From: Chrysopilus asiliformis
Lineage: Eukaryota; Arthropoda; Insecta; Diptera; Rhagionidae
Reading direction: 5' to 3'
DNA length: 64,000 nt
Assembly (NCBI GenBank): GCA_964034945.1
Contig: OZ035961.1
Span: forward strand, 42,994,184-43,058,183
In this document: in pieces, positions 45,155 through 56,329 of the stretch
Numbering within the stretch: position 1 is the stretch's first letter
Layout of the letters: each line of letters begins with the position of its first letter
Notes under the pieces: generated by a model
Seen by the model: only the letters and a program-made list of their open reading frames with translations
The model's database searches: none
What the model was told of the DNA's origin: nothing
Translations under genes and position numbers: made by a program

Positions 45155-45639
45155 CAGGGTATTCACAGTCGTCTTTTAAATTGCGGGTAAATTTACCGCT
45201 CGGTAATTCAGTCAAATTTAACAGATTTTTACCGAGACGGTAACTTGGTTCATGTAAAAATGAATTACCGGATTCGGTAATTGTAGACATGCCTTGAGTC
45301 GTGTTTTCCGGCCCGGTTATTCGGTATCAAGAATCAACCGCGAGTGGCGCTAGTAATGTTTTTAGTTGTCAAATTTTCTCGCTGGTTATCTCATCGGACT
45401 GCAATTTTTTTCAATTTTGATACCCGTTGCCACAATAGAAGTTCAAAAGAATACATCAAACATGGATTTAAAGGTATGTGACATATTTTACAATCAAATT
45501 CGCAGTTCATGATTTGGTCACGTAGCAAATAAAAGCGCTGTTCTCAAATCTGTGCTGTGGGATGTTCACAGCAGAATATTTTCAGTCTTTTAATATTACC
45601 GAAAATACCGAAAATTAAAAGAGGATTGTGAATACCCTG
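45155..45639. mobile_element. TIR element with CAGGG ends
   Basis: The ends are CAGGGTATTCACAGTCGTCT and, inverted, CAGGGTATTCACAATCCTCT, flanked by ATA (45152-45154, 45640-45642). The interior left half reiterates GGTAAATTTACCG-type words. The 485-bp element has no frame. TIR and duplication resemble 9311-9732. Confidence 0.82.
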
Positions 45640-45642
45640 ATA

Positions 45643-46305
45643 GTTTCTTGGAAATGTTATTGGGCAAAAGCATCTAACTGGGCTAGCTCTGTTTAACAGT
45701 TCTAGAGAACTATTGTATAAAACCCAGCAACGACTGAATTTAGTTCTGTAGATTAATATCCTTACCGTTTTTATCGATATGTTTATTAAAATGTTGTGAT
45801 TTTTTTACCCAATTTTGCTCGATTTTGATACAATTAAAAAAAAATACCCGATTTTGATAAAAATTAAACATATTGAAGTTTATCTCCGGGCTGCAGATAT
45901 CTATGGGAAGTATCAAAATGTCGGTTTTTCTAGATTTTATTAGGTTTTAGTTCAGAATCTATATGCAGCTCTCTTTGTCGCAGAGTGTATCTTTTCCTCA
46001 GATCTATGTAGCTTTCAACTTAAAGGTATTTAGACTCGATACGTGAAAAATTTCATCGGTAGATAATTTTATTTAAAATTTTTTGTGTCCACAGTAGATT
46101 CTTCAAAAAATTTCGCATGTGATGCATTATTTTCCCTCATGTTTTGATATATTAAAGAACTGCTACTGTAATTTTTTATTAAAGAACTGCTACTGTAATT
46201 TTCTTATTACAGAACTGCTAGTGTAATTTTTTTTGTAAGGCAGTTCGCAGTTTGGTGGAGAAAATTCAATGTGGACCTTAGTGGTAACTGAGGTTGACAG
46301 CCCTG
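45643..46305. other. Unassigned stretch with three tandem 27-bp units
   Basis: No gene. At 46151-46230 three copies of ATTAAAGAACTGCTACTGTA stand in tandem with periods of 27 and 28 bases. Confidence 0.6.
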
Positions 46306-46752
46306 TTAAGCCCAACTCAGACTAACCATTACGATTACAGTTGCGATTACGATTACAATTGTGATTACGATTACGATTACGATTGCGATTGCGATTACGA
46401 TTACGATTACGATTGCGATTACGATTGAGCTTCCTCGACCAATTTTTCATGTCTCTATCGTCGAAAGCTTTGATCTCATTGGTCGAAAAGCTTCAATCGT
46501 AATCGCAATCGTATTCGCAATCGCAATCGTAATCACAATCGTAATTGCAATCGTAATCGCAATCGTAATCGCAATCGTAATCACAAGCGTAATCGTAATC
46601 GCAATCGTAATCGCAATCGTAATCGTTATCGTTATCGCAATCGCAATCGCAATCGCAATCGCAATCGCAATCGCAATCGCAATCGTAATCGCAATCGTAA
46701 TCGCAATGGTAATCGCAATCGTAATCGCAATCGTTAGTTTGATTTGGACTTA
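46306..46752. mobile_element. Foldback element with inverted hexamer arrays
   Basis: The left arm is a run of the hexamer CGATTA/CGATTG (46329-46427), and the right arm is its inverse TAATCG/CAATCG (46491-46735). The unique centre is itself inverted (GAGCTTCCTCGACCAAT near 46426 and ATTGGTCGAAAAGCTTC near 46478). Outside the arrays AAGCCCAACTCAGACTAAC and GTTAGTTTGATTTGGACTT are imperfect inverses. TTA lies at 46306-46308 and 46750-46752, possibly a PIF-type duplication, though end pairing is off by a base. Long in-frame peptides reflect the hexamer period only. Confidence 0.75.
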
Positions 46753-46844
46753 TTTGGCTCTTCCTCAAAACCACCTTCCATCCTATGTTGTTTTTCAAAA
46801 AATGGAGAAGCTATGTTGTTTTTTCAAATTCTGATCCCTCACTA

Positions 46845-47622
46845 CACTCAGAAAAATAATTCGTAATATCTATGAAAAACTTAATAAAGCCTATAAAAAT
46901 TTACGCGTGATTTGGAACCATTGAAATGTGGGCCATTGAACCTACGACAAAAAATTAATTATTTTTATAAAACGATTTTCATAGCGTTATAAAATTTGCC
47001 ATAGATATCATGAAGTTTTTAATGGAATTTATAAAGTATTTTCATAAAAAAAAACTATGAAATTTACTCATAGAATTCATGAAAAATTCACACTGATCAT
47101 TCGCCAAAAATCATAAAAATTTCATGTTAGGTTTTATAGTTTTTCCGAATTACTTCAATCAGGTTCTGTGTCTTAAAATTAACTTTGCTTACACAGTATG
47201 CTTCAGCCACACATTTCAAGCGTTAAACTTCCATTACTGCTAGTATGCATTCTAAACTATATATACTAACCGGGAAATATTCTTAGTTGTGCGAATTATA
47301 TCATGAAGGCAAATTTTTTCACCAATTTTATGAAATTTTCTGTATAAATAATGTTTATTTTTCCATAAAGCATATGAAAAGTCGTCCTTGAATTCGTGGA
47401 TTTTTTTTCATAAAAAAAATTTCAATGAAAAAATTATTATAGGATTTATGAAACCGTCTTAAATATTATGAAATAATTTTTCTTTAAACGAATGATGTTT
47501 TGAATAACCCAAATGATTTTATTTGTATTTTATGGAATTTTTCCTAGTTTTAATGATAACGAGCACGTCTTAAAAGTAAGGAAGTCTTGTCATAGATCTG
47601 ATGACCGAAATTCCTCTGAGTG
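46845..47622. mobile_element. CACT-ended word element, 778 bp
   Basis: It starts CACTCAGAAAAATAATTCG and ends GAAATTCCTCTGAGTG, flanked by TA (46843-46844, 47623-47624). The interior is packed with TTCATAAAATTT / AAATTTTATGAAA words in both orientations. No coding capacity. Confidence 0.82.
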
Positions 47623-47624
47623 TA

Positions 47625-48575
47625 TCCTCTTTTCTGATATCTCTTGGACCACATAGGTGATTTGGAACATGGGTTTACCATTAGAAAGGTCATCCTAAAA
47701 AACTCAGATTCTAAAATCCCAACCCACATAAAATAAAATCCAACCCACCCGTTTTCGGCAAACTATGCACCTTTGATGACGGTCACCAAAAGAAATCACT
47801 TGCAGGACATGTTTTGATTCCTCCTACGGTTAACTTTGGACGAATTCGATTCGCAAATTAGAGCACACTCAAATTTTAAACAAACAAATTCTGATTTTTT
47901 TAAAAAATCAAATTGCGTTTCCCTGAAGAGTAATTTGAACACGCAACTTTGTTTCAAAAAAACTTGTTATATTTGAATTTTTATTTAAACTTTATTAGAA
48001 AGTCCATTAAGTAAACCAATCTACGAATATTTTCTGATTCTTGGTTTTTCGACCATCTTCCGTATAACCTTAAAAAATCAGAAAAATATTTATTTTCGTT
48101 TTTACTGATTTCCCACTAATAAAAAAATTCAATCAAATACTTTGTTTTATGGGAGGAGTATAGAAAGAGTTTTAATGTAAATCCTTTCAGAAGAAATTAA
48201 TAATTTAACCTTTTTGATATTTATTTGGGATTCAGTGGTTTGAATTATAATATTTTATCCCCTTGCGAATTCTGTAACAATTCAATATAGTCAATGAATT
48301 GTGAAAATATTCAATACACATATACATACAAACTCTTGGATATACATCCATAACTATAGCAAAAATATTCAGGTGAAAATTAATGAAAGACAAAACCGAC
48401 TCAAAACGCGGAAACATTCATTCAAGTGATGAATTTGAATTTAAATGAAATTTCTGATTTTGTATTCAATGGTTCATAATGTCAAGTTGGGTGGAAAGTG
48501 GTCGTAATTAATTTGCAAAACCTTTTCCTGTTAAATTCAAAGAAATTCATATTTATGTTATATTAATGAAAATAT
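47625..48575. other. Intergenic stretch with a possible word element start
   Basis: At 47876 CACTCAAATTTTAAAC follows CA, and AAATTTGAATTT-type words recur to about 48450, but no matching right end with CA was found. No gene. Confidence 0.4.
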
Positions 48576-48601
48576 TCTTCTTTCTCTCATTTCAGGTGAG
48601 C
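48576..48601 (+). promoter_or_regulatory. Candidate recursive splice site 2
   Basis: TTCTTCTTTCTCTCATTTCAG|GTGAGC-type sequence: a long pyrimidine tract, CAG at 48593-48595, then a strong 5' splice site at 48596. Abutting 3' and 5' splice sites are the hallmark of recursive splicing in long Drosophila introns. The tract is much stronger than at 40561. If real, this window lies in a + strand intron. Confidence 0.4.
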
Positions 48602-49224
48602 ATCACACTTTGGATTATTCCATTCCAAAAATACACTTAAAAACACATAAAGATTCGTTAAAAAGTTATATGAAAATGGTGAGGATTTTTTGAATTTCAT
48701 ACAAGAGTATTGCTCTTTTAGGCTTTATCAAAACCAAGTCTATGGTGCAGACAATAATTTTATAATTGGAAACTATTACAGGTGCCAGTCTGAATCTGAG
48801 TGGTCGAAATTCCGGATTTTTTTTAGTGAATTTCAGCAATGTGATGAGAATTTGATGCACATACGTTTTAACTGTTGAAGATTCATTCTTTTTCCGACCT
48901 TCTGGATGTAAAATTTAACTACCTATATGTCATCTGAAGATTCAAAACTAGTAGCACTAATGGTTAAAGAGTTATAGAGCAAAGCTATAATTTCTCAAAA
49001 AAGATCCGTTTTTAATAAAAACTAGTCACTTTTGTCATAATATTTATCATCAATTGATTTTTTTTTTCAAAACTGTGTTCTCTCGAAATTCAACAAATTT
49101 TCAAGATTTTTTTTCAGCAATAAAAGTTTTACGAATTTCGGCAGAAAGCAATTTGGAGAAATTTGGGAAATTCATGTCTAGTGCACAAATATAAGTTAGT
49201 TTTCGCCGCATAACTGCTTAACAG
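48602..49224. other. Unassigned AT-rich stretch
   Basis: No gene or delimited repeat. Confidence 0.45.
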
Positions 49225-49227
49225 TTA

Positions 49228-49689
49228 AGGCTGATTTACAATGCAGCAGCAACGCCAACAGCAACAGCAACGTCGACGCAAAGAGAGACGGCAAAAAGTG
49301 AAATGCTGTCGGACGAATTACAATGAAGCAGCAACAGCAACAGTAAAAATTGACGTTTCTGAATTGTTGAATTAACCTTTCTTCCATGATTATCTAAATT
49401 AAATGTTTATTAAATAAATAACAATCTTAACCATATTCTGAAACTTACTTTTAAATACAAACTTCGTTTCCAAAATTAAACTTTGTTGTCAATCACTTGT
49501 ATACATAACCAACAAAAACCAGCTGTCAACGTTGCTGTTCAGCGTTGCTGCTCAAATTTAGAATTAGAAATGAATCGGCAGTAAAATATCTCTCTGAAAA
49601 TCTGACGTCACAGAGTCGATTCTCGACCAATCAAAACACTTTCTCCGTGACGTTGCAGTTGCTGTTGCTGCTGCATTGTAAATCAGCTT
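49228..49689. mobile_element. PIF/Harbinger-like MITE
   Basis: The ends AGGCTGATTTACAATGCAGC and, inverted, AAGCTGATTTACAATGCAGC extend past 25 bases and are flanked by TTA (49225-49227, 49690-49692). Subterminal GCAGCAACAGCAAC words are repeated. 462 bp, no transposase. Confidence 0.88.
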
Positions 49690-49692
49690 TTA

Positions 49693-50003
49693 GGTATACC
49701 AGTTTTGAATTTACCGATGAAATATACAAGGAGGTAATTGAATTTGACATCTAAGAGAAAGCAATTCAGGAAAAGAACTGGTTGAGAAAACCCCTTTCCG
49801 TGGAATTTCCCGAAACTTTTCTCTCCAGTGGGAAATTTTATTGGATTTTATTTACAATATCTTTTGCGAGACGGTCATTTCAAACAGAACTTCTAAAGGG
49901 GCAGCATTTTTGTCTTGCCATAACAACATTTTACTTGTGCTCTATTGAATTTTTGCTGAGATCACATGTTTTTATAGTAGACGTGTTGTTATGTGGACAG
50001 ACA
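49693..50003. other. Unassigned stretch
   Basis: No gene. TATACAAGGAGGTAATTGAATT and the following sequence are unique within the window. Confidence 0.4.
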
Positions 50004-50345
50004 ATATCCCTAGTAGCACGATCATCATGAGCTCATCGATGAGCTCATAATCGCGAACAGGTGAAAGTCATGATGATTTTTGTTCTAAACCTAGGAAATA
50101 TTGTCATCATGACTCGTCATTATATACTCATTTTTACTCATGATTCCTTCGATGACCTACGCATGAGCCTCTCGATGAGTATAATGACGCGCCGTACTGA
50201 TGATGTATTGATGACTGCTCATTGGCAAACTCATGGGTAGCCGAATTGGCTGCCTGATCAGTAAGCATTTTGATAAATTCATTATTTTTATGAATTCACC
50301 AAAATTGATGAACTCATGAAACCTAAAATTGAAGAACTGAAGCAT
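50004..50345. mobile_element. Word element, TCATGATGAGCTCATGA type
   Basis: TCATGATG / CATCATGA / GATGAGCTCAT words recur some fifteen times between 50020 and 50245, starting just after CTAGTAGCACG. The right end is not resolved; the last part merges with a GC-richer stretch. Confidence 0.5.
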
Positions 50346-50352
50346 ACTAACC

Positions 50353-50460
50353 TTGATGGACATCTTTCTCCAATTGCACACTAACTGAGACCTTGTGATC
50401 CGTACACCTGGAGCAGTTTGCTTCAGTTGCTTCCATTGGCTTCCGGAATGCCTGAACAAG
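50353..50460 (-). CDS. Weak candidate exon
   Basis: On the minus strand TTGTTCAG|GCATTCCGG could be an acceptor and CATCAAG|GTTAGT a good donor, bounding about 108 coding bases more GC-rich than their surroundings. Two frames are open through it: one reads AFRKPMEATEANCSRCTDHK, the other GSQWKQLKQTAPGVRITRSQ. I recognise neither. It could be a transposon exon (it abuts a word element) or chance. Confidence 0.2.
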
Positions 50461-50712
50461 ACGCCGGAATCTGATATTGTTCTGGTTACTGCGGCTAACC
50501 CAATAGATAACAGACCACAAATTTCTAATGATTTTCAAATGATAATAGGAATCGCTCCCTGAATAATATTTTGACAAGTAGGTAAATGGTTTAAGCCGGA
50601 CACTAATAAATATACTGCAAAGACTTTCGATAATGGGAAAACTCAAAGAAATGGGAAAGATTTCCAGAAAAGTTTTTTTTTCCATCGAAAATGATTTTTC
50701 GCAACTGTTCAT

Positions 50713-51729
50713 AAAAACAATACTTTTAAATAAGAATGTACCTGTATCTACACAACACCATATAAAAAAACTGAAAATAATGAAATGTAAAAGAATAAAT
50801 TTACCGTGAGATAACTTTTCAACAAAAACTCCTCATAAAATAAGATTACAATACAAATATAAAGATATTAAAGTATTTTAAAAGTTACAACAATTACAAT
50901 TTTTTTAGAGATAAAAGAATAAAACAAGACAACATTTCCGTTTTGAGAAAATAAAATCCACTTAAATGTGAAAGTTTTTTATTATGTTTTTATTTAGCCA
51001 AAATCACGCGTTCATAAGTAGGATCCAATTTAACAAATAAATTTTGTAGCGAGCATATTTTCTGACAAGATAAGTTGTTCTTTGTCGACTTTGTTGTATT
51101 TTTTTTTTCTTATGAATTTTATTTGTTATTATTTTCGCTGCTTTTGGGGAACTTTTTTTTTTGAAAGAGAATCCCTCAAATAAAAACAATATTAACTTTC
51201 AACCGACAAAGTTTTAAGAGTTTACTTTTAAAGGGATAATTTATGGGTTGGCTCCAAAAATACCAACATAATGAAGAAGAATAAAGGAATTTACTCGGCA
51301 GGCTTCAAGATGTGTTGTATAGGAAATACATCTAAAAGTATGATACAAATATCAGTGATGATCAACACAAAACTTTCCTCTGCAATTTACTTTCGGGAAA
51401 AATACATATGTAAAAAATAATATTTTTTCAATATCTCGAGAATCGTTAAAGATACAAAAAAAAAGTTAAAGGAAAAAATGCATGAAATTTTATTTCCTCT
51501 AAATTTGGTTATAAGGATTTTTTCATAAAAGCGAAAGTTTTCCGAGGAATTTTCAAAAAACTTAATTTTTTGAAATATATTGGGCATCTTTAATATTATT
51601 TGATAATATTTGGGTCATATGGAATATTTTTGCTTATATCTATTCAAGGATTTCTATTCAAGTAACAGATTGAGAATCATCAGAGATACGTAAAAACCGT
51701 AACAAAAAATGTAGAAAATTTTATATCCT
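50713..51729. other. AT-rich stretch
   Basis: No gene, terminal repeat or satellite found. Confidence 0.5.
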
Positions 51730-51868
51730 TTAACACTCTAACTACCACGTCAGTGAAAAAGACCTGACACCTAACTGTACACAACGGCCAAAATGAAAAT
51801 AATTAAAGTGTTCGCTGCAACCGAAACGATTTTTTGTAGTTGCACACATTTTATGGTAATAAAATTTA

Positions 51869-52555
51869 AGCCCATATCAGAATGCAGCAGCGTTTTCGGA
51901 GCAGCGAGCAGCAAAAGTTTTCCATTGGCTAAGAACGAAATTATGACATACTAAAAGCAGCGAAAATTTCTCGCTGCTTTTTTAGCGCTATTCTATTTTT
52001 GTTGACACTGCTTGAACAGTAAATTTTGACAGATCATATTTTTCATGTTGGAATATGAGGCGTTAAAAGCTAGAGTGGACCAACCCACATGTCGAAATCG
52101 TGAATTTTTTTGTGTTTGAATCACTATTGCGAGTGAGTTTTTAGATAATAATGATTGGATGCACCAAAGAACAATTCAACATTGAGTAATAAAGTCCACA
52201 GAATTTTTTTTTTCCAAAAATTTACAGTCAATAATAGTACAAAAGTGGAAAAGCTTCAAAAACTCGATTATGTGGCTTGATCCACTCTAGCTTTTAACGC
52301 CTCATATTAGCAACGCTAGTCAGAACGGTAATGACTTCATTAATTTTATCCAAATCCTCAATTACTGATGCCATTTTATGAACGAATAGATAAATTAACA
52401 AAATTTCAGGAGAAAATCAAACAAACGAGGACTGTCAAACTGATTTTACTGCGTATTCGTGCTGCTCCATTCCGTGATTGAAGTCAGCACAACCAGTTTC
52501 ACTGCCAAGGCAGTTTTGCTGCCGCAGCGAATGCTACTTCATTCTGATATGCGCT
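51869..52555. mobile_element. PIF/Harbinger-like MITE nested in piggyBac-like element
   Basis: The ends AGCCCATATCAGAATGCAGC and, inverted, AGCGCATATCAGAATGAAGT are flanked by TTA (51866-51868, 52556-52558). AGCAGCG words recur near both ends, as in the 49228 family. It contains the TA-flanked MITE. Confidence 0.85.
52056..52314. mobile_element. TA-flanked MITE, 259 bp (Tc1/mariner-like)
   Basis: The TIR TGAGGCGTTAAAAGCTAGAG is exact for 24 bases, and TA stands on both sides (52054-52055, 52315-52316). A TA duplication is the Tc1/mariner hallmark; no transposase is present. Confidence 0.85.
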
Positions 52556-52784
52556 TTAGGTATAATTTTGTTTCAATTTTTTTTTCTTAGTGCCTTTTTG
52601 ACTGACAACTAAATATTCGAAAAAGGCTTAGAACTGTTGTGGCAGTTAGAGTGTTAAATTTCGTTATAATCATTTTTTCTCAAAAGTTCATAGGTTTCGA
52701 AACATTTTCAAAAAAACTGTATTTTTCAAAAAAAAAAAAAAATTGTAAGGGAGATATTTGTTACACTACCCGACAAAAAACTAC

Positions 52785-53368
52785 TTTTTATACCCGTATG
52801 GTGAAACCAAAGGGTATATTAACTTTGCCTTACCGTTTGTAACGCCAAGATCCCGTCATCGCACAAAAAAATGAATTACACCAGTGTGTTTAGAATGATA
52901 AAAATATTTGATTTCTGCATGTCCGTCCGTCTGTCTGTCTGTCCGTCCGTCTGTCTGTCTGTCCGTCTGTCTGTGACGCGGATTGCGGCCGCACGGATTA
53001 AGCTAGAGACTTGAAAGTTTGCACAGATCCGTTTTTCGTAATATGTGAGGCTAAGTTCGTTAATGGGCAAAAATGGTTCATTAGGGGGGGGGGGGGGGTA
53101 CCCCCCATACGAACGAAATCGTTTTTTATGAATATCTCAAAAACGATGCATCTTATCAAAAAAGTGCAAGAACAAAAGTTATTTAGGATATGATTCTACA
53201 TAAAACTCCCATACATCAAAATCCGATTGGAATAAATTTTAAAAAATCTTATTGGAAAGTTTGACTTCAAAGTGGAATTTTGGTATAACTGTTCGAATTT
53301 TGATACGAATATCACCATACGGGTCTCCAATGATTGCCAGATTGGCAATTATAGCTTTTGTTATGTTT
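52785..53368 (-). repeat. Dispersed repeat family C, reverse, near full-length
   Basis: Read inverted it has the same modules as 6594-7146: CTTTTGTTATG end, CACCGTTTTTG-like box inverted (AAAAACGATGCATCTTATCA), G run, GTTAATGGGCAAAAATGG, CCGT/CTGT run, and TATACCCGTATGGTGAAACC at the left. Confidence 0.8.
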
Positions 53369-55439
53369 TGGGTTACCAAAGATTTAACAATTATGATAAT
53401 TTAACGTCGCTGATTCTGAATCTGCAAGTGGTTTGGCCAGATTGGCTATAGTTCTTGAGAAAAGCCCAAAAAAATATTATTTCTTTCGAAAAAATTCCAT
53501 ATAAACAGAAAAATTTTATTTTTTATTTATATTATTGCCGTAGCTATTTTAATTAAGTTGACATCGCTGAATCTGAATCTGGAAGTAGTTTGTCTGGATT
53601 CACTCGAGTTTTTGAGATTTGATTTTTTTTGCTAATTATATTATAATTCTTCTTTTTCCAAATCTCAAAAACTAGAACGAATTCAGCCACTTCGGTTTCG
53701 GCGATGTCAAATTACCCTAAAATGAATAAAATATCCACGGCAATAACAAAAAAAATGTTTTCAGTTTATATGGAATTGTTTCCAAAATTTTATCTTTTTC
53801 AGGATTTTCTTAAAAACTAGAGCCAATCTGCCCAAACTACTTGCAGATCCGGAATCAACAACATCAAAATATCTTAAAAAAATTGCTGCAGTGATATCGT
53901 TACTTTTCCAAAAGCTGGTAGAAAACTACGATTTTCGTAGAACCTAGTTTACAAAAAAACTGCACCCGCTAGCTGAATGCATTCTCAAGTTATTTGAGAC
54001 ACGTAAAACGGACAGACCGACAGACAGATGCACGGACATCCTCATAATTTTGCCTGAAATGCATTTCGTCTTATCTGAAAGCCCCCGTTCTAGAGTAGGT
54101 CTCCATCATGAATACAATACTTTGCCGATGTAGCAGAGGAAAGTAAAAATTTTGTAGATATACCAGCGGATAGCGAACGTAACTAAAAGGATGTCAAAGC
54201 GTATATTTGAGTAAAGTAAATTAAATGTATAATAAATATATTCTATCATTTATAGCACTGCTGCAATTGTTAAACAATTTGACTTAGATTCCCATTTATC
54301 ACTCTCATATACAAATGTCGCAAAATCTATTCAGTATATAAAAAAATTCGAGTTTTTTGATGGATATATTCTGGTGGAATTTGTAATACGATATACAGAT
54401 GGGTACATCTATATTATTTGTCAAGGACCAAAACTTAGAACCTGTCGTCCAAATCGTGCACAACTCTTAAACACCTGATACGAGAAAATTTATATATTGG
54501 ACGTTAGAAGCCATCACTTTCAACATCAACCCATATCTTTACCAAATGGGTTGCTAGTTGAGTGGCTTCTATAGGTGAAATGAGGGTTAAACGTGCTAAT
54601 ATTTATTCGTTTCCACTTTCCATTATTCCAAATATTTTTGGTTCTTTTGAGTTTCGAAATTACCGTTTGCAAAGCGAAGGTTTGTGCGAAAAATCTTTCT
54701 TAAAATCAGTAGCACAAAACGTTCTTCAAAGTCGACTCTTTTTATTGAATTAAGCTTCATTTTCGCTGTAAGAATTTTATTTTTTTTACGGGAAGAGGGG
54801 CGAAGAAATGGTCCAACACATTTATTATACGAAATCATGGTGTTTCTGTCCTTACAGTTTTTTTTAAGAAAGTCGACCCGTGTTCCAAATTGCAAAATAT
54901 GTACTTTTTGTTTTGTTAAAAGTTGTTAGAAAACTATGATTTTGGTAAAACTTATCAACAAAAAATTTCAAGTCGCTAGCTCAATGCGATCTCAAGTTAT
55001 TTAAGATAATTTTTCTTATAATAGATTTCATATTGATCAGAAAGTTTCTATCTACCCCCGTTATCGAGTCGGTCATATTTACAATACTTTCCTTCTATTG
55101 CTACGTAGAAATTAAAAATAGAGTTTTTGAACGAAGCTCCTTTTGATGCTTCATAATTTTTTTTCGTGTTCCCATTAGTGAATTTAATTTCTATCGTCCC
55201 TCGGACACTGAGCCGACTTTGATCACATTTTGCTGTATATCGGCAATCGTTAAAAGTGGAATTTCTATTATATCAAGAGTAGGCACTTAACCTGTAAGCC
55301 GGATATCACGGGTTCACACCTCGCCTAGTAAAAGTTATCATTCCAAGTCTTGCTTTCTCGAAATAAGTAGTGATAGTTACTGCTTGGTGTTAACGACATC
55401 ATCGGTTTAAACTGCTAGCACGTTTTGTGTAAATTTTAT
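53369..55439. other. Intergenic stretch with repeat traces
   Basis: Between 53400 and 54060 a paragraph-like repetition of AGTTTTTGAGA / TCTGAATCTG / AACTAGAGCC motifs in both orientations suggests an inverted, decayed repeat. At about 55295-55325 CACGGGTTCACACCTCG resembles a tRNA TΨC arm but no full fold exists. No gene. Confidence 0.4.
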
Positions 55440-55592
55440 TGTTCTCTCCCAGTAAATAAAGGTTACTATTCGTCCCAGTCAATATTGGATTGCATCTGCA
55501 GTAAAATTATCGTACTGTAACGAATCCGAGTAAAATTTACTGGGATTACAGTCAAATTGAAAAAGTCTCTGATATGCTTTTTGAGGCCTTAA

Positions 55593-56121
55593 CCCTTTGA
55601 CGACCATACATTTTCGGCCGAAGGGATTTTGATTTTTTTTTTCATTTTCATGATCTGTGACCTGATAATAGTTATGCCACAAAAAATGGTGGCCCTAGAC
55701 CCCTCCTTGCCCCTCATTTTTTTATCTCGAAAATTAAAATTGAAAGACAACATTCTTATATATAATTCATGTACGTATTTATTTTTGAATTTGAACAAAC
55801 TGAATTTAATTAGTTGTGCATGTGGTAGACGTCGAAGCAATCGCAAGTACAGATATCGTCGGCTAAGAGTGAAATCGTTCTAAGTCCATTATACCAAAAT
55901 TTCTGGAAGAGCAATAAAAAACCTTGTTAAATCATTTTAATTTTCATTTAGGATCATAGGAGCACAGGGGAACCGGCATAGAATTCCCGCCACATACATT
56001 TATATTGCCCCATCTATCCTCTACAAAAAACCTTTTAATACCTTTGCTCTATCTCTTAACTGGACGATTTTAAGTACTGAAAGCTCTTGGGCAAGCATAC
56101 TTGCCTGTGGTCGTCAAAGGG
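55593..56121. mobile_element. piggyBac-like element 4
   Basis: The TIR CCCTTTGACGACCA is exact for 14 bases and flanked by TTAA (55589-55592, 56122-56125). CCCTTTGA... ends and TTAA are classic piggyBac features. The 529-bp interior has a ~80-codon frame without transposase motifs. Confidence 0.88.
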
Positions 56122-56329
56122 TTAAAAAGCATTTGAATGGTTTTGGTGACAATTTTTTTTTAATTTTCAAACCAAATTAATTTTATTTGATACTAGAATT
56201 TTCACCTGGCTAAAAGGGTGAGTAGAACAAAACCTAGGAAAACAAAATTCAGTTAGTTATAAATCAGATAGCCTAGAGTAGAGCGGTCCTTTAAAGTTTT
56301 TTTTCTCCGGAACATGGTTTTCAAAAATT

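Larger units (their letters stand above)
51734..52653. mobile_element. piggyBac-like element 3 with nested insertions
   Basis: The TIR CACTCTAACTACCAC / CACTCTAACTGCCAC (one mismatch in 15) is flanked by TTAA (51730-51733, 52654-52657). Most of the interior is a PIF-like element (51869-52555), which holds a TA-flanked MITE (52056-52314). The element itself contributes only about 230 bases, so it was a small MITE. Confidence 0.85.

Noticed and set aside
46361..46834. 157-codon open frame on + and 101-codon frame on -
   Set aside because: Both are translations of hexamer arrays (ITI/AIV and DYDC repeats), not proteins.
47876..48427. A further CACT element starting CACTCAAATTTTAAAC
   Set aside because: The candidate right end AAGTG is not followed by CA, so no duplication supports it.
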